Part shown: in pieces, positions 25,912 through 33,592 of the stretch
How the letters are laid out: every line of letters begins with the position of its first letter
Position numbering within the stretch: the stretch's first letter is position 1
Assembly: GCA_964385695.1 (NCBI GenBank)
Contig: CAYLQA010000026.1
Location: forward strand, 1-52,250
Length of the DNA stretch: 52,250 nt
From: CAYLQA01 sp964385695
GTDB lineage: Bacteria; Desulfobacterota; Desulfobulbia; Desulfobulbales; Desulfurivibrionaceae
Direction: 5' to 3'
Position numbers and translations under genes: made by a program
Notes under the pieces: generated by a model
Database searches by the model: none
Seen by the model: the letters and a program-made list of their open reading frames with translations, nothing else
What the model was told of the DNA's origin: nothing

Positions 25912-27261
25912 ATGCGGGAGTTTGTGAAAAAAATCCAGGAACGCGATCCATCGGAAAAAGAATTTCACCAGGCCGTGCAGGAGGTGCTGACTTCGGTTAT
26001 GCCGGTGCTTGAGCGTAACCCGGAATACCGGCAACAGGCCATAATCGAGCGTATCACCGAGCCTGAGCGGGTTATTATGTTCCGGGTTCCCTGGATGGCG
26101 GATGATGAACAGGTATATGTCAATCGCGGTTTCCGGGTTGAGATGAACTCCGCCCTTGGCCCATACAAAGGCGGCCTGCGTTTTCATCCTTCTGTTCATC
26201 TTGGCATCATCAAGTTTCTCGCCTTTGAGCAGGTTTTTAAGAACAGTCTAACCACTCTAGCCATGGGTGGTGGTAAGGGCGGTTCCGACTTTAACCCCAA
26301 GGGCAAGTCAGACAGTGAGATCATGCGTTTTTGTCAAAGTTTTATGTCGGAGCTGAGTCGGCATATCGGCCCTAATACCGATATCCCGGCCGGTGACATC
26401 GGCGTGGGTGCCCGCGAGATCGGTTATCTCTTTGGCATGTACAAAAAGCTGCGTAACGAGTTCACCGGCGTGTTGACCGGTAAGAGCCTGGCCTGGGGAG
26501 GCAGCCTGATTCGGCCCGAGGCCACCGGTTATGGTGCGGTCTATTTTGCCGCTGAGATGCTTGCTACCAGAAACGACAGCCTCAAAGGCAAGACCTGCCT
26601 TGTTTCCGGCTCCGGCAATGTGGCCCAGTTTACCGTGGAAAAACTTCTACACCTCGGGGCCAAGCCTCTGACCCTCTCGGACTCTTCCGGCTATATCTAT
26701 GATGAAGAGGGGATCGATGAAGAAAAGCTCAATTATGTGAAGGAGCTGAAAAACTTCAGGCGGGGCCGTATCAGCGAGTATGCGGAAAAATATGCGTCCG
26801 CAGTCTACACCGAGGTTGATCCTGCCCGTGGGTATAACCCGTTGTGGAGTCATAACGCCCAATGCGCATTCCCGAGCGCCACGGAAAATGAGATCAACGG
26901 CCAGGATGCGCAGAATTTAGTGGATGGCGGGGTGTTTGTCATCTCTGAAGGGGCCAATATGCCTTCCACACCCGATGCTGTGGAGCTCTTTGTCGACAAG
27001 AAGTTGCTCTACGGGCCGGGCAAGGCTGCCAATGCGGGTGGTGTTGCGGTTTCCGGCCTGGAGATGGCCCAGAATTCCATGCGCTTGTCCTGGCCCCGCG
27101 AGGAGGTGGAGGATCGCTTAAGGCAGATTATGAAGTCCATTCACAAGACCTGCCTTGATGCGGCTGAGGAATACAATATGCCCGGCAACTATGTGGCTGG
27201 GGCCAATATTGCCGGGTTTGTAAAGGTTGTAAACGCAATGCTCGATCAAGGCCTTGTGTAA
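25912..27261 (+). CDS. gdhA: NADP-type glutamate dehydrogenase
   Basis: A 449-residue hexameric-type glutamate dehydrogenase, the normal length for the anabolic NADP enzyme. Catalytic and substrate features are clear: NSALGPYKGGLRFHPSV (about 80-96), MGGGKGGSDFNPKGKSD with the catalytic Lys, and PAGDIGVGAREIGYLFG (about 162-178). The Rossmann loop SGSGNVAQFT is present. It aminates 2-oxoglutarate with ammonium and NADPH, using the product pool of the kor region. Start supported by GGGAGGA five bases upstream. Its stop codon lies within the left arm of a quasi-palindromic repeat. Confidence 0.96.
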   Translation: MREFVKKIQERDPSEKEFHQAVQEVLTSVMPVLERNPEYRQQAIIERITEPERVIMFRVPWMADDEQVYVNRGFRVEMNSALGPYKGGLRFHPSVHLGIIKFLAFEQVFKNSLTTLAMGGGKGGSDFNPKGKSDSEIMRFCQSFMSELSRHIGPNTDIPAGDIGVGAREIGYLFGMYKKLRNEFTGVLTGKSLAWGGSLIRPEATGYGAVYFAAEMLATRNDSLKGKTCLVSGSGNVAQFTVEKLLHLGAKPLTLSDSSGYIYDEEGIDEEKLNYVKELKNFRRGRISEYAEKYASAVYTEVDPARGYNPLWSHNAQCAFPSATENEINGQDAQNLVDGGVFVISEGANMPSTPDAVELFVDKKLLYGPGKAANAGGVAVSGLEMAQNSMRLSWPREEVEDRLRQIMKSIHKTCLDAAEEYNMPGNYVAGANIAGFVKVVNAMLDQGLV

Positions 27262-27365
27262 AAGTTCACATGGCCCCGCATCTTCGCACGATCGCACCAG
27301 GCCGCATAGCGGGCTATAGCGGCCAGGTCGCTTGCGCGAATCTACGGCACCCTGTGAACTTTTAC
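27258..27365. repeat. 108-bp quasi-palindrome after gdhA with 13-bp perfect ends
   Basis: GTAAAAGTTCACA (27258-27270) is exactly inverted at 27353-27365, and the interior is also largely self-complementary, ending in the central GGCCGC-ATAGC...GCTAT-AGCGGCC around 27303-27325. The gdhA stop TAA falls inside the left arm. No run of Ts follows. It resembles the fold-back elements after rlmL and korC in position, not in sequence. Confidence 0.65.
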
Positions 27366-27598
27366 GCTGCCTGGAAACGTTCTGCTTTCCACCTCCCTCT
27401 TTTTTATCTTCCTAAGCCTACCATAGTCTTTTTTGACTGGGATTTTTTCCTCTTTACTCAGATGTTGTTCTCTGTTTTTACTAGCGGCCATTTTTTCTTT
27501 GTTAGGATTTAAGTTTTTAGTAAATTAGCTAACTGCCTAAAAAGAGGCGACAATTTGCCGCATTGGCATGTGTGGGAAAGCATGATAGGAATAGCTTG
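27366..27598. other. long leader region before the split-Soret cytochrome gene
   Basis: The gap from 27262 to 27730 (469 bases) has no gene. After the quasi-palindrome it is pyrimidine-rich (many runs of T between 27396 and 27500) and then AT-rich. No promoter or riboswitch could be assigned with confidence. Confidence 0.4.
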
Positions 27599-27626
27599 TA
27601 CCACAATGTGGCATACCACAATGTGG
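27599..27626. promoter_or_regulatory. tandem palindromic operator candidates upstream of cytochrome gene
   Basis: TACCACAATGTGG occurs twice, at 27599-27611 and 27614-27626. Each copy holds the palindrome CCACA-A-TGTGG and the centres are 15 bases apart. They lie about 105 bases before the start codon of the cytochrome gene. The binding protein is unknown; the two sites may also be read as a leader RNA hairpin. Confidence 0.4.
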
Positions 27627-27730
27627 TGGTGGGTGCGAGTTCGGGATGGCCATGAGGGTGGCTCTCCTTCGCGGATTGCGAGGTCGAAGGGTTCGGCCGG
27701 TTGCACAACAACACTACAGGAGGAATGGAA

Positions 27731-28525
27731 ATGAAAGAGAATCAAATGGATGAAAAGGGTCTGTCGCGCAGGAAGATGATGATTGGTACAGGTGTGCTTG
27801 CAGCAAGCACGGCCTTGACTCAGTTTGGCGGCCTACTGAAAAACGCCGACGCAAAGGGCGGACCGACTGAAAAATGGCCATGGCCCTATGAGAAGCTTGA
27901 TCCGGTCAAAACAGCTGAAATCTGCTATGATGAGTGGTACAGGGTTTTCTGTGGTGCTGCTGTGATCAACAGTATTTTCAGCCAGTTACGTGAAAAGGTG
28001 GGTGAGCCTTACACCTCTTTCCCGACCGATGCCTTTGTTTTTCTTGAAGGTGGCCAGGTAGGTTGGGGTACCATTTGCGGCTCCCCGGCCGGGGCAAACA
28101 TTGTTGCCAACCTTATCATTGGCCCTCGTATCGCCGGGTCCCCGGATGCGCATCATATGTCCGCTGACATTATGCAGTGGTACGCTGAGGCTTCCATGCC
28201 GGTCTTTGTTCCGAAAAATCCGCGCATCGACCCGAGGAAGATTGTCAAGACCACCAGTGACTCACCGCTTTGCCATCTGTCCGTCGGGAAATGGATGAAA
28301 AAGTCAGGGCTGTCGCTCAAGAGTAAAGAGAGAAAAGACAGATGCGCCAGGGTTGCGGCCAGTACCGCCTATCGCTTGGTCGAGATGCTCAACGACTGGA
28401 AGGATGGCAAGTACGAGTCCACTTCGGATTTCAGCGCCCCTGCAGAGCATGGTATTACCGGTCAGTTCAACTGTATGGACTGCCACGGCAACGATGTGCC
28501 GGAAGCACCCTCCACCAAGTCGTAA
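27731..28525 (+). CDS. split-Soret-type cytochrome c with Tat signal
   Basis: A 264-residue exported protein. The start at 27731 is chosen because AGGAGGA ends six bases before it; earlier frames (TTG 27701, ATG 27725) lie on or before that site. The N-terminus is a twin-arginine signal, SRRKMMIGTGVLAASTALT. The mature part has the C_GCAxxG_C_C-type fold seen in split-Soret cytochrome c of Desulfovibrio (VFCGAAVINSIF at 72-83, GTICGSPAGANIVANLI at 113-129) and one CXXCH haem site at 248-252 (CMDCH), with further cysteines at 65, 181 and 205. It should act in the periplasm in electron transfer. Tat export is odd for a c-type cytochrome and may mean a second cofactor is inserted before export. 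It is a single-gene unit. Confidence 0.88.
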   Translation: MKENQMDEKGLSRRKMMIGTGVLAASTALTQFGGLLKNADAKGGPTEKWPWPYEKLDPVKTAEICYDEWYRVFCGAAVINSIFSQLREKVGEPYTSFPTDAFVFLEGGQVGWGTICGSPAGANIVANLIIGPRIAGSPDAHHMSADIMQWYAEASMPVFVPKNPRIDPRKIVKTTSDSPLCHLSVGKWMKKSGLSLKSKERKDRCARVAASTAYRLVEMLNDWKDGKYESTSDFSAPAEHGITGQFNCMDCHGNDVPEAPSTKS

Positions 28526-28534
28526 GGATTTATT

Positions 28535-28579
28535 CTGCCGGATGCTGCATAACACTGCGGCCTGACGCGAGTCCGGCAG
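28535..28579 (+). other. stem-loop in cytochrome 3' region
   Basis: CTGCCGGA (28535-28542) pairs with TCCGGCAG (28572-28579). It starts ten bases after the cytochrome stop and precedes the stronger terminator. Confidence 0.4.
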
Positions 28580-28590
28580 AGAATGACGTC

Positions 28591-28641
28591 AAATGGCAGG
28601 CGGTGATCTAACTCCTTCCGGGGCACCGCCTGCCATTTATT
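28591..28641. terminator. bidirectional terminator
   Basis: A 15-bp perfect stem, AAATGGCAGGCGGTG (28591-28605) with CACCGCCTGCCATTT (28624-28638). It separates the cytochrome gene from the convergent small membrane protein gene, whose stop codon falls at its right edge. Confidence 0.75.
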
Positions 28642-28882
28642 TATCCTCATTGAGCCATCGCCTGATAAGATCCTTGGCCCGCTCCGGATCGGATTGGGCA
28701 AGCCGATGAATGCGTTCCTGGTCTCTCATTTTTTTGGGTGGCAGGCGCAGGTCTTCCTCTTCTATATCTGTTCTGCCCGAAGTTGCCGAATTCTGATCGT
28801 TCACTGGCTGATTAAGAAATGGGCGGATGCAGACAAAATAAACAATGCAGAGCCCGCAAAGGATCAGGAAAATTTGTATCAT
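28637..28882 (-). CDS. small single-pass membrane protein, unknown
   Basis: An 81-residue protein with one N-terminal membrane segment (IQIFLILCGLCIVYFVCIRP) and a charged tail ending DPERAKDLIRRWLNEDK. The last part resembles the short amphipathic helix at the end of FliF-type proteins that bind FliG, but the similarity is too brief to assign. It begins two bases after the stop of the U32-like gene, so the two form an operon. Function unknown. Confidence 0.65.
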   Translation of the reverse strand: MIQIFLILCGLCIVYFVCIRPFLNQPVNDQNSATSGRTDIEEEDLRLPPKKMRDQERIHRLAQSDPERAKDLIRRWLNEDK

Positions 28883-28884
28883 TT

Positions 28885-29961
28885 TTACTCCGCTGGCTCG
28901 GGGCTGCGGTAATCTTTCAGATTTAACTCTTTGATACGAGCCAGTCTGTTAAAAAGATTTTTGCAAAAGTTGCAGGAGGAACATTCCTGTCCACACTCTG
29001 TCAGTTGCCTGAAAAAATCATCTGGAAAATCCTCATTGGCAAGATGGGTTTGTTCTGCCTGCCAATCCTGGGTATCCAGCAAATCAAATAAGTTGCCGCT
29101 GTATTCTTTTTCTGAGTAGGCTCTTACCGCCCGCATGAGAAACTTCTGCCCCAAAGTCCTGCCGCAGAGCTTTATCACATCAACGACTCCCTCATACTCT
29201 TTCACATCCTCCGGCCGGATAAAGGGGGATTGTAAAATCTCTTCCGGGTGCTCTTTCAGCGTGCGGATGCAGCCAAGATCCTTATTCATGCGGTAGGTTT
29301 CGTTTCCCCATGGATTGCTATTGGCAAAGGCGATATGGGCATCATGGCTGAATTTAAAAGGGCAGCGGGCCAGGCAGCCTTCGTTGGCAAGCAGGGTAAG
29401 TTGCGCCTTGGGATATTGTTTTTTGCAACGGGCCGCAATTTCCCTGAGCGTGCCAAGGTCTCGGTTTAGAGAGCGGTCAAGGTTGAGCTTGGTAGGCAAG
29501 TTGAAATTGCTGCGCTCAATGGCCGTGAGATAGGAGGCAATGCGGTCAAAAGAATCCAGCATGCAGTTTATGCCGGGAACCGCTTCAAGTTCCTTGGCGA
29601 TTTCCTGGCTGGCATGGGAGATGGCCTCAAGCAGGTAAAAATCCACTATGGTTATGCCGCTGAGATTACCCTCGTTGAGCAAGTGCTCCAGGCAGGAGAG
29701 CAGCAGACGAAGTTCTTCTCCGCTCTGGTAAAATTCTGGAGAGTAAAAGCGGCTGTTTAAAAGGGCATATTTTGTTGGGCCGGCAAGGGCTGAAAGAGAG
29801 TTGCTCAGCGCCTCAGTTTTTATGGAATAAGGCCTATGTCGGCCATCCGGGACCTGCTCCTGAAACAGGCTGAAGTGCACCGAGTAGAGCGTATTCTCAA
29901 AGCTGTTCAGCAGGGCGATGTATTGAGGGTCCGGCAGAAAAGGGACGTCAAGCTTGATCAT
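28885..29961 (-). CDS. U32-peptidase-like, probable iron-sulfur protein
   Basis: A 358-residue soluble protein without a signal peptide. The segment LLANEGCLARCPFKFSHD (about 190-207), preceded by LNRDLGTLREIAARC, resembles the TIM-barrel U32 family (YhbU/UbiU/UbiV type), several members of which carry a [4Fe-4S] cluster. Cysteines cluster in that motif, in LGCIRTL and at the C-terminus (CGQECSSCNFC), suggesting one or two metal centres. It is not a textbook U32 peptidase, and I cannot assign a substrate. It is the first gene of a two-gene minus-strand operon with the small membrane protein. Confidence 0.55.
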   Translation of the reverse strand: MIKLDVPFLPDPQYIALLNSFENTLYSVHFSLFQEQVPDGRHRPYSIKTEALSNSLSALAGPTKYALLNSRFYSPEFYQSGEELRLLLSCLEHLLNEGNLSGITIVDFYLLEAISHASQEIAKELEAVPGINCMLDSFDRIASYLTAIERSNFNLPTKLNLDRSLNRDLGTLREIAARCKKQYPKAQLTLLANEGCLARCPFKFSHDAHIAFANSNPWGNETYRMNKDLGCIRTLKEHPEEILQSPFIRPEDVKEYEGVVDVIKLCGRTLGQKFLMRAVRAYSEKEYSGNLFDLLDTQDWQAEQTHLANEDFPDDFFRQLTECGQECSSCNFCKNLFNRLARIKELNLKDYRSPEPAE

Positions 29962-30157
29962 AACTTATCCGTATACTTATTCTTGGTGGCTTTAGTTCTT
30001 CCCATTGTACAACAGGCAGATTTTCTGGGCCACTTTGGCGTGAAGCTGCCTTTTTGTTGCCCGCCAAGATTTCCCTTTGCCGACTGGACATTTGCTACGC
30101 ATCCAGGTAGTCTAAAAGGGGTATGAAATCAAAGGGTTATTTATGGGGAGCGCTGCT

Positions 30158-30967
30158 ATGACTGATCAGACGAGCCGGACAGGATTGGGCCCCTGGGAAA
30201 AGGCTTATCTCAAGCAAAGTATGGATGCCGTGGTGGGCAGGCTTTTTCGTGGGCTGATTCACAATATGAACGGTACCATCCAGGTATTTTCTCTACAGGC
30301 GGAACTTTTGGGCATGATGATGAATAAGGCCACCCCCCTGGCTGCCCGTTTGGAGCAACTCTGCACTGAAGGTGAGCCAGCCGCCCTTGCCAAGGAATTG
30401 CTTGAGATATTGCAAAAAAGGGAAAATGCCGTGCCCCAGATGAAGGAAAAGGTTCAGGCCAGCCAGGAGACCCTGCATAGAACCTTGATCCTGCCGGATT
30501 TTAGGCAAATTCCCGGTCTTGAGCAGTATACGATCAACTCGGTTATCAAGACAGAGGTCGAATTCCTCTGCGCAGACTCGTTCTTCAAGCATCAGGTAGA
30601 AAAAAATCTCGAGCTTGACGAGTCGCTTACCCCGCTCACAAAACACTACCTTGAACTCCATGAGATCACCCATATTTTGCTCAGTAACGCTTTGGATGCA
30701 ATGCAGGGCCAGGATGGTGCCGCAATCGGACTGAAAACGGTTTTGCAAGATGACATGGTTACTGTCGGCGTAACGGATAATGGCCCGGGAATTGACCCGG
30801 CAATGGTTGAGCAGCTTTATGAGCCGTTTCACTCAAGCAAAGAAGGCCATGCCGGGGTGGGATTGTATTTGGCCAGGCATCTTGCCGCCCAGATGGGTGG
30901 AGAGCTTGAGCACAGCAGCACTCCGGGACAGACGATTTTTGTCCTGCGTGTTCCGGCCGGAATGTAA
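30158..30967 (+). CDS. soluble histidine kinase, NtrB-like
   Basis: A 269-residue cytoplasmic kinase without a sensor domain. A probable acceptor His in LIHNMNGTIQVFSLQAELL (about 32) replaces the usual HE.NP box, followed by an HATPase domain with LLSNALDAMQG (about 173-183), DNGPGID and HAGVGLYLARHLAAQMGG. The start at 30158 follows GGGGAG; an upstream in-frame ATG at 30143 after AAAGGG is also possible. The gap to rsmI is three bases, so they are co-transcribed. The partner regulator is not in this window. Confidence 0.8.
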   Translation: MTDQTSRTGLGPWEKAYLKQSMDAVVGRLFRGLIHNMNGTIQVFSLQAELLGMMMNKATPLAARLEQLCTEGEPAALAKELLEILQKRENAVPQMKEKVQASQETLHRTLILPDFRQIPGLEQYTINSVIKTEVEFLCADSFFKHQVEKNLELDESLTPLTKHYLELHEITHILLSNALDAMQGQDGAAIGLKTVLQDDMVTVGVTDNGPGIDPAMVEQLYEPFHSSKEGHAGVGLYLARHLAAQMGGELEHSSTPGQTIFVLRVPAGM

Positions 30968-30970
30968 CCC

Positions 30971-31840
30971 ATGGCAGCGAGCGTCAAGAAAACCTCGGCC
31001 GTGCAGGCAGGCACCCTCTATGTGGTCGCCACTCCCATCGGTAACCTGGAAGATATCACCCTGCGCGCCCTCAGGATATTGCAAGAAGTGGATCTGATTG
31101 CCGCAGAGGATACCCGGCATACCAGAAAGCTCCTCAGTCATTTTGATATCCATACCCCCCTGATCAGCTATTACAAAGAAAAAGAGGTGGCTAAAGCCAC
31201 TGAGGTTGTCAGTGCGCTTGCTGCTGGCAGTTCCGTGGCCCTTGTCTCCGATGCCGGTACTCCGGGGGTTTCGGATCCGGGCAGTGTGCTTGTCTCTCGG
31301 GCCAGGGAGGAGGGGCTTGGTGTTGTGCCCATTCCTGGGGCCTCGGCCCTGACTACGGCAATGAGCATTGCCGGGCAGAGGGAAAAAGAATTTCTTTTTG
31401 TCGGGTTTTTACCGGCCAAACCTGCGGAGCGGAAAAAGGTTCTGAAGTCGCTTAAAAGCGAGCCCTATTCTCTGGTCTTTTATGAGGCGCCTCGGCGTGT
31501 GAAGGCATCGCTTGCCGATTGCCTACAGGTCTTGGGAAACAGAGGTGTATTTATAGGCCGGGAGTTGACCAAGCTCCACGAGGAGTGCTTGCGTGGCAGC
31601 TTGAGTGAAGTCGTTGCCAATCTCAAAGAGCGTAAGGAGATCCGGGGAGAGTTTGTTGTCCTTATTGAGGGACAAGCCCAGGAAGACAGCCCGCAGGGTG
31701 AGGATGTGCACGAACTGCTCACCTGGTACAGGGATCAGTCTGAACTCTCGATGAAGGATGCGGTGAAAAAGCTGGCTAAGGATCTTGGCCTGTCCCGCTC
31801 TAAGGTTTATCAGGAGGCCCTTAAAATTTGGCAGAAGTAA
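30971..31840 (+). CDS. rsmI: 16S rRNA C1402 2'-O-methyltransferase RsmI
   Basis: A 289-residue SAM-dependent methyltransferase of the tetrapyrrole methylase fold. The signature LYVVATPIGNLEDITLRA (about 17-34) and AEDTRHTRKLL (about 47-57), plus DAGTPGVSDPGSVLV, are those of RsmI, which modifies C1402 of 16S rRNA. Length is usual for the family. It follows the histidine kinase gene by three bases. Confidence 0.95.
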   Translation: MAASVKKTSAVQAGTLYVVATPIGNLEDITLRALRILQEVDLIAAEDTRHTRKLLSHFDIHTPLISYYKEKEVAKATEVVSALAAGSSVALVSDAGTPGVSDPGSVLVSRAREEGLGVVPIPGASALTTAMSIAGQREKEFLFVGFLPAKPAERKKVLKSLKSEPYSLVFYEAPRRVKASLADCLQVLGNRGVFIGRELTKLHEECLRGSLSEVVANLKERKEIRGEFVVLIEGQAQEDSPQGEDVHELLTWYRDQSELSMKDAVKKLAKDLGLSRSKVYQEALKIWQK

Positions 31841-32109
31841 GCCGGGTGTATTTGTTTTACTCGTAGTGCTCTTGCGCGTGATTTCTATTTTTACCTATTT
31901 TTCTGAGCAGCATCCTTAGCAATAAATCCCCCTCTTTTGACCAGTCGAATTCGCTGCCTGCTATGAGGCCTTGGCAATTTAGAGGAGAAAATGTGTCGTT
32001 TTTTTCTATTGTTAGAAATATAATAGAGAGATCAAGGTTCTTGGTGGGGGCCTTGTTCAAGGTGCAACAATATGTACATCCGGTATCCTGGAGGGGATGC
32101 GGTGAAGTT

Positions 32110-33570
32110 ATGTGGGGCTCTCGAACGTCCAAGGTCTTCTATGGACCAGCAGTTGTAGTTTTTCTTCTCTTTTGTTTCAGCAGTGATTCCCTCGCTGGTA
32201 ATTATCTTACCTCTGCCCATGGCAGTAGTACGTTGGGTGTCTGTCGGGATGGTATCTGCTCTGAGTCCGCCGGTGGCGGGCAAGGATATGCCCGCGGCAA
32301 TTGCGCAAACTGCCATGAACAGCATGCCTCCATCGCAGGCAGTGAGCCTATTCCCGTCGATGGTGCTCCTGCTGCCTTTGCGTTGCTCACCCCAAGCTTC
32401 AGCGGCGCCCTCACTACGCCATATGTCCAGGCTGATGTCCTCTGTTTTTATTGTCACGGAGGCTCGGATCAACTTGTCAATAATATGCTCAATCCTGATT
32501 ATGCCGAGATTTTTGGTGGTTATACCGGTGGGCCGCAGACCATCATGGCCACCTTTAATCAGTATAGCGGCAGTGCCGGTGCCAACCACAACCTGCTCGG
32601 TGTGCAGGAGTATGCAGCGGCAAATTTCTCCTTTTTTGATGCTGAGTCTGATCCCTGCTCTGCCTGCCACAATGTGCATCTTGCCAAGGATTACAAAAAT
32701 CATCCGAGCGAAATAGGCTACTCTGCCATATCCCGCCCAACCGACCATTTTAACCTGTGGGGTGATGAGTTAGGGGAATATATGTCCGACCATACCGGCA
32801 CATATCTTTCGCCTTATTATTACAACAGCACAACCGTTTATGAGCCGGGTGGTATTGCCATCTCCAACGGTTCCACCAGTCCCGATTACAATACCTTTTG
32901 CCTTGATTGCCACGGTCCCAGCGCTCCAGCGCCTATTGTCAGCAAGAACCGAGGTGTGACGTTGAAGACCATCAACTGGCCTGCTACCGGAGCATCTGGG
33001 GATGCGCAAACCGCCGGGGATAAGCACGGTGTGAATGTTGCCACCGGGGCAATTGACACGAGAGCCCCATATTCCGGGACCAGCGATCTTGTTCTCTCTT
33101 GCCTTGATTGCCACGAGGCCCATGGCTCTGAGCATACCTCTATGATCCGGCGCTCCATTAACGGTGTTGCCGTTGACGACCCCAATCCGCCCATCGGCAA
33201 CGATGACGGTGACCGGGGCTGGCAATGCAGACAGTGCCATCTGGACGATTATGAACTCAAGACGCCGACATCGACGAACTATAATAAGTGGAGTAGGACC
33301 CACCATGGCGGTTCTTTGAATCCTTATAAATCGACAGCCCAGGTGGCAACCTGGGCCATTTCGGCAAACGCGCCCCCTACCTGCACCTGCCATGCGCAGT
33401 CCGGCAGTATTAAGCTTCCAATAAAATGTGAGAATTGCCACGGGCATAACGCCTGGGTGCCTGACTCCGTCGGGGTGACCATCGATGCAGGAACAGCAAA
33501 TGAAAGGGTCATCCCGCCGCCATTTTTCTTAGATGACGGCAGCTCAAGCGTTAACAGAAGGACATTTTAG
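32110..33570 (+). CDS. periplasmic multihaem c-type cytochrome (seven CXXCH)
   Basis: A 486-residue exported protein. The ATG at 32110 opens onto a signal peptide (KVFYGPAVVVFLLFCFSSDS, ending SLA-G), while an ATG at 31963 would add 49 residues that fit no signal. Seven CXXCH haem-binding motifs can be counted: CANCH, CFYCH, CSACH, CLDCH, CLDCH, CRQCH and CENCH, in that order. One further CTCH has a single spacing residue and is not a canonical site. Many are followed by a second His (for example CHEQH, CHNVH, CHEAH), typical of paired-haem (doubled CXXCH) proteins. It probably moves electrons in the periplasm. A GGAGGGG site lies 13 bases upstream, rather far. Confidence 0.85.
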   Translation: MWGSRTSKVFYGPAVVVFLLFCFSSDSLAGNYLTSAHGSSTLGVCRDGICSESAGGGQGYARGNCANCHEQHASIAGSEPIPVDGAPAAFALLTPSFSGALTTPYVQADVLCFYCHGGSDQLVNNMLNPDYAEIFGGYTGGPQTIMATFNQYSGSAGANHNLLGVQEYAAANFSFFDAESDPCSACHNVHLAKDYKNHPSEIGYSAISRPTDHFNLWGDELGEYMSDHTGTYLSPYYYNSTTVYEPGGIAISNGSTSPDYNTFCLDCHGPSAPAPIVSKNRGVTLKTINWPATGASGDAQTAGDKHGVNVATGAIDTRAPYSGTSDLVLSCLDCHEAHGSEHTSMIRRSINGVAVDDPNPPIGNDDGDRGWQCRQCHLDDYELKTPTSTNYNKWSRTHHGGSLNPYKSTAQVATWAISANAPPTCTCHAQSGSIKLPIKCENCHGHNAWVPDSVGVTIDAGTANERVIPPPFFLDDGSSSVNRRTF

Positions 33571-33592
33571 CCGAGGAGTTGCGGCAAATGAC

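Noticed and set aside
27500..27600. Riboswitch in the leader of the cytochrome gene
   Set aside because: The leader is long and partly structured, but I could match no known riboswitch consensus.
28637..28882. Naming the small membrane protein as a flagellar FliF fragment
   Set aside because: Only about 15 C-terminal residues resemble the FliG-binding tail and no other flagellar basal body gene is near.
29836..30126. 96-codon plus-strand frame before the histidine kinase at 30158
   Set aside because: Its first half is antisense to the U32-like gene and it has no signal or family features.
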